64,000 nucleotides of DNA from Phascolarctobacterium_A succinatutens_B (GTDB taxonomy: Bacteria > Bacillota > Negativicutes > Acidaminococcales > Acidaminococcaceae), in assembly GCF_958453765.1 (NCBI RefSeq), contig NZ_CAUDZA010000002.1:62001-126000 (forward strand), given 5' to 3'. The notes under the pieces were generated by a model. That model saw only the letters and a program-made list of their open reading frames with translations, ran no database searches and was not told the origin of the DNA. Below are positions 26,662-35,027 of this stretch, piece by piece. How positions within the stretch are numbered: the stretch's first letter is position 1; each line of letters begins with the position of its first letter. The position numbers were made by a program, and so were the translations under genes.

Positions 26662-27986
26662 TGGCAAAGAATACCTTGGGATTAGTATTTTTCCCTGCGT
26701 TTGACTGGATGATCAGCCCCGGTCACCCCGAACGGCAGGAGCGCTTATTATATACGCGCGACCAGCTGGAGGAGGAGGGCCTCTTCGATTGCGAGGAGAT
26801 TAAGGAATATCGCCCGCGCTTGGCTGAAATCGAGGATTTGCAGCGTGCGCATGTCGGCGTGCCGGCGATTGCACGTCTGATTACGCCGGCGCATCTGACC
26901 TCTGCGGGAGGCTGCCTGGTGGCGGCCGATGCCGTAATGCAGCGGGAGGTACAGCGTGCCTTTGCTCTCGTGCGTCCGCCGGGACACCACGCTATGCGTG
27001 TAGTACACGGAATCCGTGGTTTTTGTACTATTAATATTGAAGCAATAATGGTAGAATATTTACGTAGCAGGTATAATATCCGTAAAATTGCTGTTGTGGA
27101 TACCGACGTGCATCACGGCGACGGCTCGCAGGATGTGTTCTACCACGATCCCGATACGCTGTATATCTCCTTCCATCAGGACGGGCGCACCTTGTATCCG
27201 GGCACAGGCTTTCCTAATGAAGCAGGCAGTCCGGCGGCCTGGGGCACGAACATCAATCTGCCGTTGCTGCCGGGAACCGGTGATGAAGGACTGCATCGCC
27301 TGTATGACGGCTTAATCACGCATATTCTGGAGGACTTTCAGCCGGAGCTGATTATCAACAGCGCCGGGCAGGATAACCATTTCAGCGACCCGCTGGCTTC
27401 CATGCAGGTGACGGCGCAGGGCTATGCGCGTCTGGCGGATAAGCTGCAGGCGGATATTGCGGTGCTGGAGGGCGGTTATTCGATTGAAAGCGCCTTGCCT
27501 TATGTCAACACCGGTATTATTCTGGCGATGGCAGGCATGGATTACAGCAAGGTGGTGGAGCCTGATCTGCGCGGACTGCGACCGCAGGATGAGCGCTGCA
27601 ATAAGCGCGTAGACCAGCTTATTGCCGAGGTAGGCGATTTGTACTTCAATCGTGAGCGCACGAGCAAGGAATTGCTGAAGAAATGCGGTAATATCTGGCA
27701 GCGCAGCAAGCATATCTACTACGATGAGGAGGGTATCCGCGAGGAGCAGGTGGAAAGCGTGCATTATTGCGAACGCAAGGCCTGCCGCGGTTATTTTACC
27801 CTGCAGACGGCGGCCGAAGGGACGCGCTTTGGTGACCAGAGCGCTTTCATTACCTGCCTGACTCGTGAAATCTGTTCGCATTGCCGGCAAAAGGCCTACG
27901 ATGCATCGCTGGCAGAAAAGAAGCGCGGCCGCTGGCAGTATGTGCTGGTGCAGGACATTGCCACAGGTACAGTAGAAAATCTATAA
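26661..27986 (+). CDS. Histone deacetylase family (AcuC/APAH-like) protein with C-terminal cysteine-rich tail
   Basis: 441 residues; ATG overlaps the upstream stop (TGATG). The arginase/deacetylase fold is well conserved: RPPGHHAM, VVDTDVHHGDGSQDVF (zinc and catalytic His/Asp), YISFHQDGRTLYPGTGF, and GQDNHFSDPLA. Such zinc enzymes remove acetyl groups from protein lysines, polyamines or small molecules. Beyond the core (~310 residues) lies a ~110-residue tail with spaced cysteines (YCERKACRGY, then TCLTREICSHC), possibly a zinc-ribbon-like site. Coupling to the HyuA-like gene suggests a shared substrate pathway; the substrate is unknown. Confidence 0.88.
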   Translation: MAKNTLGLVFFPAFDWMISPGHPERQERLLYTRDQLEEEGLFDCEEIKEYRPRLAEIEDLQRAHVGVPAIARLITPAHLTSAGGCLVAADAVMQREVQRAFALVRPPGHHAMRVVHGIRGFCTINIEAIMVEYLRSRYNIRKIAVVDTDVHHGDGSQDVFYHDPDTLYISFHQDGRTLYPGTGFPNEAGSPAAWGTNINLPLLPGTGDEGLHRLYDGLITHILEDFQPELIINSAGQDNHFSDPLASMQVTAQGYARLADKLQADIAVLEGGYSIESALPYVNTGIILAMAGMDYSKVVEPDLRGLRPQDERCNKRVDQLIAEVGDLYFNRERTSKELLKKCGNIWQRSKHIYYDEEGIREEQVESVHYCERKACRGYFTLQTAAEGTRFGDQSAFITCLTREICSHCRQKAYDASLAEKKRGRWQYVLVQDIATGTVENL

Positions 27987-28046
27987 TAAGCATCGGGACG
28001 TAAAGAAATAAAATATGCGTCCCGAGCTGAGAATCGAGGTTAAATA

Positions 28047-28640
28047 ATGATTAATGAATTGGTTGTAGCTACCCATAATCAGGGCAAGGTGGAAGAGTTT
28101 AAAACTTTAATGAAGGATTTGCCGATTGAAATTAAATATCTGGCAGATTTTGACGCAGTGGAAGCGCCGGCGGAAACAGGCCGTACCTTTGCTGCCAATG
28201 CCCGCCAAAAGGCTACCTATTATGCAAAGAAGCTGGGCAAGCCCTGTATTGCCGATGACTCCGGCTTAGAGGTGCAGGCACTGGACGGTGCTCCCGGTGT
28301 GCGCAGTGCGCGCTATGCCGGCGAAAAGGCCAGCGACGAGGACAACAACAACCTGCTGCTGCACAACATGAAGTTTCAGGTTAAGCGTACCTGCCGCTTC
28401 CGCTGTGCGCTGTGCGTAGCACAACCCGACGGCAAGGTGCTGAACGAGGTAGACGGTATCTGCGACGGCATGCTGCTGCATGAGCCTTTAGGTGAAAACG
28501 GCTTCGGCTACGACACGCTGTTCTGGTCCACCGAGCTGCACAAGGGTATGGCAGAGGCTACCATGCAGGAGAAAAACAAAATCAGCCATCGCGGTAAGGC
28601 AATCCGTAAGCTGGTGGCTATCTGGAGCAAAAAGAAATGA
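28047..28640 (+). CDS. rdgB: RdgB/HAM1 family XTP/dITP diphosphatase
   Basis: 197 residues. Hydrolyses non-canonical purine NTPs (ITP, dITP, XTP). Opening VVATHNQGKVEEFKTL, ADDSGLEVQALDGAPGVRSARYAGE, and late ENGFGYDTLFW and SHRGKAI are family landmarks. CGAGGTTAAATA precedes the ATG. Overlaps the phosphoesterase gene by 4 bases. A GC-rich hairpin without a T-run (TCGGGACG/CGTCCCGA, 27993-28025) sits in the 60-base gap after the deacetylase-like gene and may limit read-through. Confidence 0.94.
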   Translation: MINELVVATHNQGKVEEFKTLMKDLPIEIKYLADFDAVEAPAETGRTFAANARQKATYYAKKLGKPCIADDSGLEVQALDGAPGVRSARYAGEKASDEDNNNLLLHNMKFQVKRTCRFRCALCVAQPDGKVLNEVDGICDGMLLHEPLGENGFGYDTLFWSTELHKGMAEATMQEKNKISHRGKAIRKLVAIWSKKK

Positions 28641-29116
28641 GAATAGGCATTACGGGTGATACGCACGGCAGTGCGCAGGCGATTCGCCGCATTCTGCAGC
28701 AGACACCGCCTATCGAGCTGTGGCTGCATACAGGCGATTATGCGGCCGATGCCAACCGCCTGCATGATGCGACAGGCATCAAAACAGTGCGTGTGCGCGG
28801 CAACTGTGATTTATTGGATGACGGCAGCCGTTTTGACGAGTACCTGGAAATAGAAGGCTACAAAATCTGGCTGACGCACGGACACAGATATATAGAAAGA
28901 AATGTGCAGGCTGATTTGGGCTATTGGGCCAAGCAGCTGGGGCAGGATATCGTGGTGTTCGGGCATACGCATGTGCCGATGGCCGAGTATTATGCGGAAA
29001 CGCTGCTGGTGAACCCCGGCAGTCCGTCCCGCCCTCGCGGCGGTTCTGAGCCTTGCTTTGCGGTGCTTACACTGCAGGCGGGGCAGACGCCGCAGGTGGA
29101 ATTCTTCAAAGTCTGA
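28637..29116 (+). CDS. YfcE/MJ0936-like metallophosphoesterase
   Basis: 159 residues, ATG overlapping the rdgB stop. Calcineurin-like phosphodiesterase fold: GDTHGSAQAI at the N-terminus, HTGDYAADANR, VRGNCD, LTHGHRY and GHTHVPMAEY with LVNPGSPSRPRGG. The rdgB-yfcE pairing is a common conserved arrangement in Firmicutes. Physiological substrate unknown for the family. Confidence 0.92.
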   Translation: MRIGITGDTHGSAQAIRRILQQTPPIELWLHTGDYAADANRLHDATGIKTVRVRGNCDLLDDGSRFDEYLEIEGYKIWLTHGHRYIERNVQADLGYWAKQLGQDIVVFGHTHVPMAEYYAETLLVNPGSPSRPRGGSEPCFAVLTLQAGQTPQVEFFKV

Positions 29117-29155
29117 TTCCTGGTTCTGAATTTTTTCGTAGCAAGCAAAAATCTT

Positions 29156-29239
29156 TTGACAATTCCTCAAAATGATGTAGATTACACAGAAAATATCTTG
29201 CAAAACAGGGTAGTTTAATATACAATAAGTGTATACTAT
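29156..29239 (+). promoter_or_regulatory. Promoter region and dyad upstream of malic enzyme
   Basis: TTGACA (29156-29161), 16 bp, TAGATT (29178-29183) is a plausible promoter. Downstream, AGTGTATACTAT (29228-29239) is the exact reverse complement of the 12-mer at the ppsA -10 region (46486-46497), suggesting a shared regulator. Confidence 0.45.
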
Positions 29240-29302
29240 TTATCGGACGGAGCTAATGATTTTTTAGACAGCTTACGTCGGGAAATCTTGGGAGGAAAAA
29301 AG

Positions 29303-30535
29303 ATGACAATGACTCTGCGTGAAGAAGCTCTTAAATTACATATGGACAATAACGGCAAAATTGCTGTAGTAAGCAAGGTACCTATTGCAACCCGTCATGA
29401 TTTGGCTATTGCCTATACCCCGGGTGTAGCTGAACCTTGCAAGGATATCAAAGAGGACAAAAACCTCTCCTTCGAATATACTTGTCGTGGCAACATGGTT
29501 GCTATTATTACCGACGGTACCCGTGTACTCGGCTTGGGCGACATCGGTCCCGAAGCTGCTATGCCGGTAATGGAAGGCAAGGCTGCACTGTTCAAAACCT
29601 TCGGTGATGTTGACGCTGTGCCTGTTTGCCTCGATACCAAGGATCCGGAAGAATTCATCCGCACCGTTAAGCTGCTGCAGCCTAACTATGCAGGCGTAAA
29701 CCTGGAGGATATTTCTTCTCCCAAATGCTATGAAATCGAAGATAAGCTGAAAGAAATCTGCGATATTCCTGTATTCCACGATGACCAGCATGGTACCGCT
29801 ATTGCCTGCCTGTCTGCTGTACTGGGCGCACTGCGCTTTGTTAAAAAAGACATTGCTACCGCTAAATTCGTTGTCAACGGCTGTGGTGCTGCCGGCAGTG
29901 CTATCGGCCGTCTGCTGGTAAACATGGGCGCACAAAATGTAATCATGGTTGACCGCTTCGGCGCTCTCTATGAAGGCATTGACGCTAAGCTGGACCGCAT
30001 CCAGAGCTACTTGGCTACCGTAACCAATAAAGAACATAAGCAGGGTACTCTTGCTGATGTTGCCAAGGGCGCGGACGTTATGATCGGTGCTTCCGCTCCG
30101 AACGTATTCACCAAAGAAATTATGCAGAGCATGGCTGATAAGGCTATTGTTTTTGCTCTGGCTAACCCTGTTCCGGAAACCAGCTATGATGCTGCCAAGG
30201 AAGCAGGCGTTGCAGTTGCGGGCACCGGCCGTAGCGACAGACCGAACCAGGTTAACAACGTAACCGTATTTCCGGGCGTATTCCGCGGTGCTATTGATGT
30301 ACGCGCACGCGCTATCACCGAGGAGATGAAGGTTGCTGCTGTTTATGCTATTGCCGACCTGATTGACGAAAAAGACCTGCGTGAGGACTATGTAGTACCT
30401 GACGCTTTTGACCCGCGTGTTGCTCCGGCGGTTGCTGCCGCTGTAGCTAAGGTTGCTATTGAAAAGGGCCTGGCACGCAAAATTGTAGATCCTGAGGTTG
30501 TAAGAGCCAATACTGCTAAACGCATCGGCCGTTAA
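29303..30535 (+). CDS. NAD(P)-dependent malic enzyme, short form
   Basis: 410 residues from the ATG at 29303, after GGGAGGAAAAAAG; the upstream in-frame TTG lies just before that site. Oxidatively decarboxylates malate to pyruvate. Landmarks: VAIATRHDLAIAYTPGVAEP-type opening (residues ~25-45), GLGDIGPEAAMPVMEGKA, FHDDQHGTAIACLSAV, and the Rossmann loop VNGCGAAGSAIGRLL. Short bacterial form without a C-terminal phosphotransacetylase domain. Followed by both fumarase genes, so a malate/fumarate-to-pyruvate module is encoded. NAD versus NADP preference cannot be judged. Confidence 0.94.
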   Translation: MTMTLREEALKLHMDNNGKIAVVSKVPIATRHDLAIAYTPGVAEPCKDIKEDKNLSFEYTCRGNMVAIITDGTRVLGLGDIGPEAAMPVMEGKAALFKTFGDVDAVPVCLDTKDPEEFIRTVKLLQPNYAGVNLEDISSPKCYEIEDKLKEICDIPVFHDDQHGTAIACLSAVLGALRFVKKDIATAKFVVNGCGAAGSAIGRLLVNMGAQNVIMVDRFGALYEGIDAKLDRIQSYLATVTNKEHKQGTLADVAKGADVMIGASAPNVFTKEIMQSMADKAIVFALANPVPETSYDAAKEAGVAVAGTGRSDRPNQVNNVTVFPGVFRGAIDVRARAITEEMKVAAVYAIADLIDEKDLREDYVVPDAFDPRVAPAVAAAVAKVAIEKGLARKIVDPEVVRANTAKRIGR

Positions 30536-30593
30536 GCCGCAGTATACAAATATTATTCTCACAATGACAATGTGAGCTTAGGAGGATGAAAAC

Positions 30594-31439
30594 ATGAGAG
30601 AAATAAAGGTTAGTGAAGTCACTGATGTTATTGCCAAGCTGTGCATGGATTCCTGCTACTATCTCCCGCAGGAGATGATGGACAAAATCAGAAATGCCGC
30701 TGTTGAAGAAGAATCTCCTTTGGGCAGGGAAATCCTTGCTACCTTGATTGAGAACTTCGAGCTGGCTAAGAAAAAAGCTGTTCCTCTGTGTCAGGATACC
30801 GGTCTGACCGTTGTATTTCTGGAAATCGGCCAGGAAGTACATTTCGTTGACGGCGATTTGTATACTGCCATTCATGCAGGCGTAGCAAAGGGCTACACTG
30901 AAGGCTATCTGCGTAAATCCTCTGTAGGCGACCCGGTATTTGATCGTAAAAATTCCGGTGATAATACTCCGGCAATCATCCACACCAAGATTGTTCCCGG
31001 TGAAAAGGTTAAAATTATCGTTTGCCCCAAAGGCTGCGGCAGCGAAAACATGGGCGCTTTGAAGATGCTGAAGCCGGCAGACGGTGTTGAAGGCATCAAA
31101 AAATTTGTTGTTGATACCGTGCGTGCCGCAGGCCCGAACCCCTGCCCGCCGATTACCGTCGGCGTAGGCATCGGCGGCAACATGGAGCGTGCCGCTATTC
31201 TGGCTAAATACGCGCTGACCCGTACCGTAGGCGAGCACAATAAGGATGAGCGCTATGCGGCACTGGAGGACGAGCTGCTGGAGCTGGTAAACAAGACCGG
31301 TGTAGGTCCTTCCGGCTTGGGCGGCAGCACTACCGCTCTGGCTGTAAATGTTGAATTTACCCATACCCATATCGGTGGTATGCCCTGCGCTGTAAACCTG
31401 AATTGCCATCAGGCACGCAAGGCTGAAGCAGAAATTTAA
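30594..31439 (+). CDS. Class I fumarate hydratase, alpha subunit
   Basis: 281 residues; AGGAGGATGAAAAC precedes the ATG. N-terminal half of the oxygen-sensitive 4Fe-4S fumarase/L-tartrate dehydratase family. Cysteines in PLCQDTGLTV, CPKGCGSENMG and GPNPCPPITVGVG are the expected cluster ligands. Fumarase is favoured over tartrate dehydratase because a malic enzyme gene precedes it. A small hairpin CTCACA/TGTGAG (30558-30576) lies in the 58-base gap. Confidence 0.93.
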   Translation: MREIKVSEVTDVIAKLCMDSCYYLPQEMMDKIRNAAVEEESPLGREILATLIENFELAKKKAVPLCQDTGLTVVFLEIGQEVHFVDGDLYTAIHAGVAKGYTEGYLRKSSVGDPVFDRKNSGDNTPAIIHTKIVPGEKVKIIVCPKGCGSENMGALKMLKPADGVEGIKKFVVDTVRAAGPNPCPPITVGVGIGGNMERAAILAKYALTRTVGEHNKDERYAALEDELLELVNKTGVGPSGLGGSTTALAVNVEFTHTHIGGMPCAVNLNCHQARKAEAEI

Positions 31440-31454
31440 AGGAGGCGCCTGAAG

Positions 31455-32021
31455 ATGAGTGAAGAAGCTGTAATCAAATATATTAATGCTCCGCTGACCG
31501 AAGAAACTGTCAAAGACCTGCATGCAGGCGACGTTGTACGCATCAGCGGTTATATCTACACTGCACGCGACGCTGCTCACAAGCGTTTGTATGAAGCGCT
31601 GGAGCGCGGCGAAAAGCTGCCTTTGGACCTGACCAATAATGTTATTTATTACGTTGGTCCTACTCCTGCCAAACCGGGCGAGGTTGTCGGCAGTGCCGGC
31701 CCCACCACCAGCGGCCGTATGGATAAATACACCCCGACCATGATCGAGCAGGGCATGCGCGGCATGATCGGCAAAGGCCTGCGCAGCCAGGAGGTTATTG
31801 ATGCCTGCGCGAAGCATGGCGCTGTTTATTTCGTTGCTGTAGGCGGTGCTGCTGCTGTTATCACCCAATCCATCAAGAGCGAAACCATGATTGCTTACGA
31901 GGACCTGGGACCGGAGGCTATCCGCAGATACGAGGTTAAGGATTTCCCGGCTATCGTCTGCATCGACAGCGAGGGTAATGACTTCTATAAAGTTGGTATT
32001 GCCAAGTATAAAAAAGAGTAA
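31455..32021 (+). CDS. Class I fumarate hydratase, beta subunit
   Basis: 188 residues, ATG after AAAGGAGGCGCCTGAAG. Carries the substrate-binding half of the two-subunit fumarase: GDVVRISGYIYTARDAAHKR, VGPTPAKPGEVVGSAGPTTS, and MIGKGLRSQEV are intact. 15 bases after the alpha subunit; a strong terminator closes the unit. Confidence 0.93.
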   Translation: MSEEAVIKYINAPLTEETVKDLHAGDVVRISGYIYTARDAAHKRLYEALERGEKLPLDLTNNVIYYVGPTPAKPGEVVGSAGPTTSGRMDKYTPTMIEQGMRGMIGKGLRSQEVIDACAKHGAVYFVAVGGAAAVITQSIKSETMIAYEDLGPEAIRRYEVKDFPAIVCIDSEGNDFYKVGIAKYKKE

Positions 32022-32034
32022 CATTGTTAACAGA

Positions 32035-32068
32035 TTAAGGGCAGGATTTTCTGCCCTTAATTTTTTTT
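32035..32068 (+). terminator. Terminator of the malic enzyme-fumarase unit
   Basis: Perfect 10-bp stem TTAAGGGCAG/CTGCCCTTAA (32035-32044 and 32051-32060) followed by eight T. Confidence 0.95.
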
Positions 32069-32078
32069 GCGATTAATG

Positions 32079-32107
32079 TTGACAAAGACACTAGGATAAT
32101 ATATTAT
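32079..32107 (+). promoter_or_regulatory. Promoter of the SAM-riboswitch metQ transcript
   Basis: TTGACA (32079-32084), 17 bp, TATTAT (32102-32107), ~22 bases before the aptamer. Confidence 0.8.
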
Positions 32108-32128
32108 TACTCACATCTTAATAACACG

Positions 32129-32263
32129 CTCTTATCAAGAGTGGCGGAGGGAACAGGCCCGATGATGCCCGGCAACCAGACAAATGTTATGGTGCTACAT
32201 CCTGCAAGTGTAATCTTGAAAGATGAGAGGAAGACCGGCTCCTTCCTCAGAAGGAGTTTTTTT
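32129..32263 (+). promoter_or_regulatory. SAM-I (S-box) riboswitch with terminator switch
   Basis: The aptamer spans ~32129-32229: closing helix CTCTTATC/GATGAGAG, core AGAGTGGCGGAGGGA and GCCCGGCAACC. The expression platform holds a terminator CTCCTT/AAGGAG with seven T (32239-32263). The alternative antiterminator GAGGAAG (32227-32233) can pair with CTTCCTC (32242-32248). High SAM should stop transcription of metQ. Confidence 0.95.
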
Positions 32264-32316
32264 CTTAGGCGGATGTTTTGCAAGACGTGTTAAATAAAGA
32301 AAGGGAGTAAGAAAAG

Positions 32317-33138
32317 ATGAAAAAATTATTAGTTGCATTACTGGCATTAGTAAGCCTGGCAGTTGTTGCTGCAGGCTGTGGCGGCGGAGACAAAAAGGCA
32401 GACAACGGTGCTGACAAAAAGGTAACCTTGAAGGTTGGCGCTACCGCTGTACCGCACGCTGAAATCCTCAACCAGATTAAAGGCACCCTGGCTAAAGAGG
32501 GCGTAGACCTGCAGATTATCGAATTCAGCGATTATGTTAAACCGAACCTGGCTTTGAACGATAAGGAGCTGGATGCCAACTTCTTCCAGCATGAGCCTTA
32601 TCTGGATACCTTTGTTTCCGAGCGCAAGATGAATCTTGTATCCGCAGGCAAGGTACATATCGAGCCGATGGGTATTTATTCCAAGAAAATCAAATCTCTG
32701 AATGATATCCCCGAAGGCGCTAAAATCGCTATTCCGAACGACCCGTCCAACGGCGGCCGTGCGCTGGCTCTGCTGCAAAGCGCTAAGCTGCTGAAGCTGA
32801 AGGATGGCGTTGGCGTTAAAGCTACCGTAGGCGATATCGTTGGCAACGACAAAAAGCTGAAGATTGTGGAAATCGAAGCTGCTCTGTTGCCGCGTTCCAT
32901 GGATGATACCGATTTGTCCGTTATCAACTCCAACTTCGCTATGGAAGCTAAGCTGAATCCGGTTAAGGATTCTCTGTTCACCGAGCCGAAGGAATCTCCG
33001 TATGCTAACATCGTAGCTGTACGCAAGGGCGATGAAAACCGTCCGGAAATCCAGAAGCTGATGAATGCTCTGCGTTCTCCCGAGGTTAAGAAGTTCATCG
33101 AGGATAAATACAAAGGTGCTGTTGTAGCAGCGTTCTGA
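32317..33138 (+). CDS. metQ: MetQ/NlpA family methionine-binding lipoprotein
   Basis: 273 residues; AAGGGAGT precedes the ATG. Lipoprotein signal peptide with lipobox VVAAGCGGG (Cys ~23). The mature domain is the NlpA fold that delivers methionine to the MetNI importer: GATAVPHAEILNQIK, FFQHEPYLDTF, IPNDPSNGGRAL, and NSNFAMEAKLNP. The SAM riboswitch supports methionine as ligand. The usual metN and metI are not adjacent: a terminator follows at once, so the partner ABC must lie elsewhere. Confidence 0.95.
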   Translation: MKKLLVALLALVSLAVVAAGCGGGDKKADNGADKKVTLKVGATAVPHAEILNQIKGTLAKEGVDLQIIEFSDYVKPNLALNDKELDANFFQHEPYLDTFVSERKMNLVSAGKVHIEPMGIYSKKIKSLNDIPEGAKIAIPNDPSNGGRALALLQSAKLLKLKDGVGVKATVGDIVGNDKKLKIVEIEAALLPRSMDDTDLSVINSNFAMEAKLNPVKDSLFTEPKESPYANIVAVRKGDENRPEIQKLMNALRSPEVKKFIEDKYKGAVVAAF

Positions 33139-33152
33139 TTTGTGAATTGAAG

Positions 33153-33195
33153 GGCTGCCGCTGAAATGCCGACGCATTTCGGTGGCAGTCTTTTT
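33153..33195 (+). terminator. Terminator of metQ
   Basis: 17-bp stem with G-U pairs (33153-33169 and 33174-33190), 4-base loop, TTTTT. Confidence 0.92.
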
Positions 33196-33399
33196 CTGTG
33201 CTCTGTGCTAAAGAGCCGAGGAATATTAGAATAAGGGGACATAGCCGATACAGAGCAGCGTACAGTGCAAAGGTGTATTGCTTTTAACTGCACATAAGAA
33301 GACAGTAAATATACAGCACTCGTGATAAATTATTGTTAAAAATATATAATAGCTAAACAATAATGATAATAAAGTATATTATTTAATTAACTGTGTAGA

Positions 33400-33428
33400 T
33401 TGACACATATAAAACAGCATGTTAGAAT
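33400..33428 (+). promoter_or_regulatory. Promoter of the FUN34/YaaH-type transporter gene
   Basis: TTGACA (33400-33405), 17 bp, TAGAAT (33423-33428). The stretch 33196-33399 is AT-rich without supported features; an AACAGC/GCTGTT hairpin lies in the leader after the promoter. Confidence 0.78.
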
Positions 33429-33500
33429 TGAAACAGCAGTGATAAAAAGCTGTTAAAAAATACAGCCCAAACAAAAACGCATAACAAAGGAGGATTTTTT

Positions 33501-34040
33501 ATGATGCCCGTTAACCCTGAAGCCATTGGTATTTTTGGCCTCATCGCTACGGTGGTGTGTTTTGGACTGGAGCAAATTGGTGTTGGTGTTGATGAGAACA
33601 CGGATCATAGTAAGCTGACACGCACATTGGCTCATATTGCAATTATTTTTGGTGGCACAACGCAAATTTTTACATCAGTTTTTATGTATATGTTCAGTGC
33701 TGCCGGCAGTCACAGCACTTATCTTGGAACAGTGTTCGGCTTTTTTGGGCTGTTCTGGATTCTTGTTGGTTTGTTTTTTCTTAATGGCGGCGACAAAAAA
33801 GTTATGGCACATTTTTTTGCCTGCGGATTGCTGCTTTGTATAATTTTTACCGTCAGAGCATTTAAGGATGGCTTGATTTGGCCGTTGGGTATAGATCTTG
33901 CTGTGATTGATTTACTGCTTTTTGTGCTGGTCTTTGCTTGGTATACCGGCAAGCCTTGGCTGACGAAGCTTGCAGGCTGGTGTAATTTGGCAATAGGCTT
34001 TATTTCGTTGTTTTTGCTGCTGCCGCAGCTGCTTAAGTAG
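33501..34040 (+). CDS. GPR1/FUN34/YaaH (SatP-like) small-solute transporter
   Basis: 179 residues, ATG after AAAGGAGG. About six membrane helices. NPEAIGIFGL at the N-terminus and IIFGGTTQIFTSV with FGFFGLFWILVG fit the FUN34/YaaH family of acetate/succinate (and possibly ammonium) channels. An AmiS/UreI-type urea/amide channel has similar size and is the main alternative; the N-terminal NP-x-x-xG motif argues against it. It heads an accessory cluster with amidase-like enzymes, so it may move a carboxylate released or consumed by them (inference). Confidence 0.68.
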   Translation: MMPVNPEAIGIFGLIATVVCFGLEQIGVGVDENTDHSKLTRTLAHIAIIFGGTTQIFTSVFMYMFSAAGSHSTYLGTVFGFFGLFWILVGLFFLNGGDKKVMAHFFACGLLLCIIFTVRAFKDGLIWPLGIDLAVIDLLLFVLVFAWYTGKPWLTKLAGWCNLAIGFISLFLLLPQLLK

Positions 34041-34144
34041 ATATTTACCGTTTGTTGAGTAAAAAAATATTTCTGCAACGGAAAAACGGCAGAGCTATGA
34101 TTCTGTTTTGTAGGTCGACCGGGTTTGTGTTGCTGGTTTTTAAT

Positions 34145-34173
34145 GGCCGGAGCGTATTGCTTCGGCCGTTTTT
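34145..34173 (+). terminator. Terminator, near-identical to that at 38284
   Basis: GGCCGGAGC/GCTTCGGCC (34145-34153 and 34159-34167), then G and five T. The wording AATGGCCGGAG...ATTGCTTCGGCCG recurs at 38281-38307. The rest of 34041-34374 is AT-rich with no gene I can support. Confidence 0.85.
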
Positions 34174-34374
34174 GCTTTTTAAAGGGAAGATAATAGAAGT
34201 GAGCTTGAGTATAGTTACATGAGGCAGAAAATAAAAATGTTATATATTGAAATTTATACAAAGGAAAACGAAATAAATTTCTTGCTATATACTCTTAAAA
34301 GTAAATTAAGCAAAATTAAACAGATAATAAGTAAACAACAAAAATAGTTTATGATATAATAGAACATAACATCA

Positions 34375-34403
34375 TTGCATTATTTGGAAATATATGATAT
34401 ACT
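34375..34403 (+). promoter_or_regulatory. Promoter of the DUF1097-CobW gene run
   Basis: TTGCAT (34375-34380), 17 bp, TATACT (34398-34403). A second TATAAT at 34355-34360 has only a weak -35. Confidence 0.6.
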
Positions 34404-34494
34404 CAAAAAAGCTAGAAAAGATAAAATACTTATGACTATTATTTATTTAGAATATATTAGCAAGGAAAAATTAGCTTAAAGGAGATGACAAGCT

Positions 34495-34953
34495 ATGACC
34501 TATTTGTTTGCAGTTGGTATTACAGTGGGGATTCTTGCCGGAGCTTGGGTTTATGCGGGGGGAACACTCGGATTTGTAGGATTTGCGGGATTTCTTGGCT
34601 GGGCAACTTATTTTGCGGCTGGTGGCGGTAAAAAAGGCATAATTTCTACGCTTTGTTCAAATCTTAGCGGTGTTTTTTGGGGAGTGAATACCATATGGGC
34701 TGCCACAACCTTTACGACTGTACCATCCTTGTTTTTTACAATAGCTTTTGCTGCAATTATGTGTTGGCAGGCAAAGCTGAATTTGCTTGAATTTATTCCC
34801 GGGACTTTTATTGGTAATGCTGCGTTTTATGCCGCAGGAAATGATGCTATAGGTGCAGCTGTCGGGTTAACTTGCGGAGCAGTACTGGGATTGTTGTCTG
34901 ACTTTTCTGCAAAAAAGCTTTCTGCAGAAAAAAGTGATAATACTATTAAATAG
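34495..34953 (+). CDS. DUF1097 membrane protein (YcdZ-like)
   Basis: 152 residues, ATG after AAAGGAGATGACAAGCT. Four or five hydrophobic helices rich in Gly/Ala. GWATYFAAGGGKKG and SNLSGVFWG match the DUF1097 pattern known from E. coli YcdZ, an inner-membrane protein of unknown function. It probably starts the transcript that continues through the nitrilase, deacetylase, CxxC and CobW genes. A transport accessory role is a guess. Confidence 0.75.
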   Translation: MTYLFAVGITVGILAGAWVYAGGTLGFVGFAGFLGWATYFAAGGGKKGIISTLCSNLSGVFWGVNTIWAATTFTTVPSLFFTIAFAAIMCWQAKLNLLEFIPGTFIGNAAFYAAGNDAIGAAVGLTCGAVLGLLSDFSAKKLSAEKSDNTIK

Positions 34954-35027
34954 TATTAAACCCAACAGGTTATGGCAATTCAAATAAAAGAAAATCTGCT
35001 TGTGGTCAGGAAAGTAGGGTGTTTATT

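Noticed and set aside
30516..32024. 502-codon minus-strand frame across both fumarase genes
   Set aside because: It runs antisense through two genes with intact catalytic motifs and has no promoter or ribosome-binding site.
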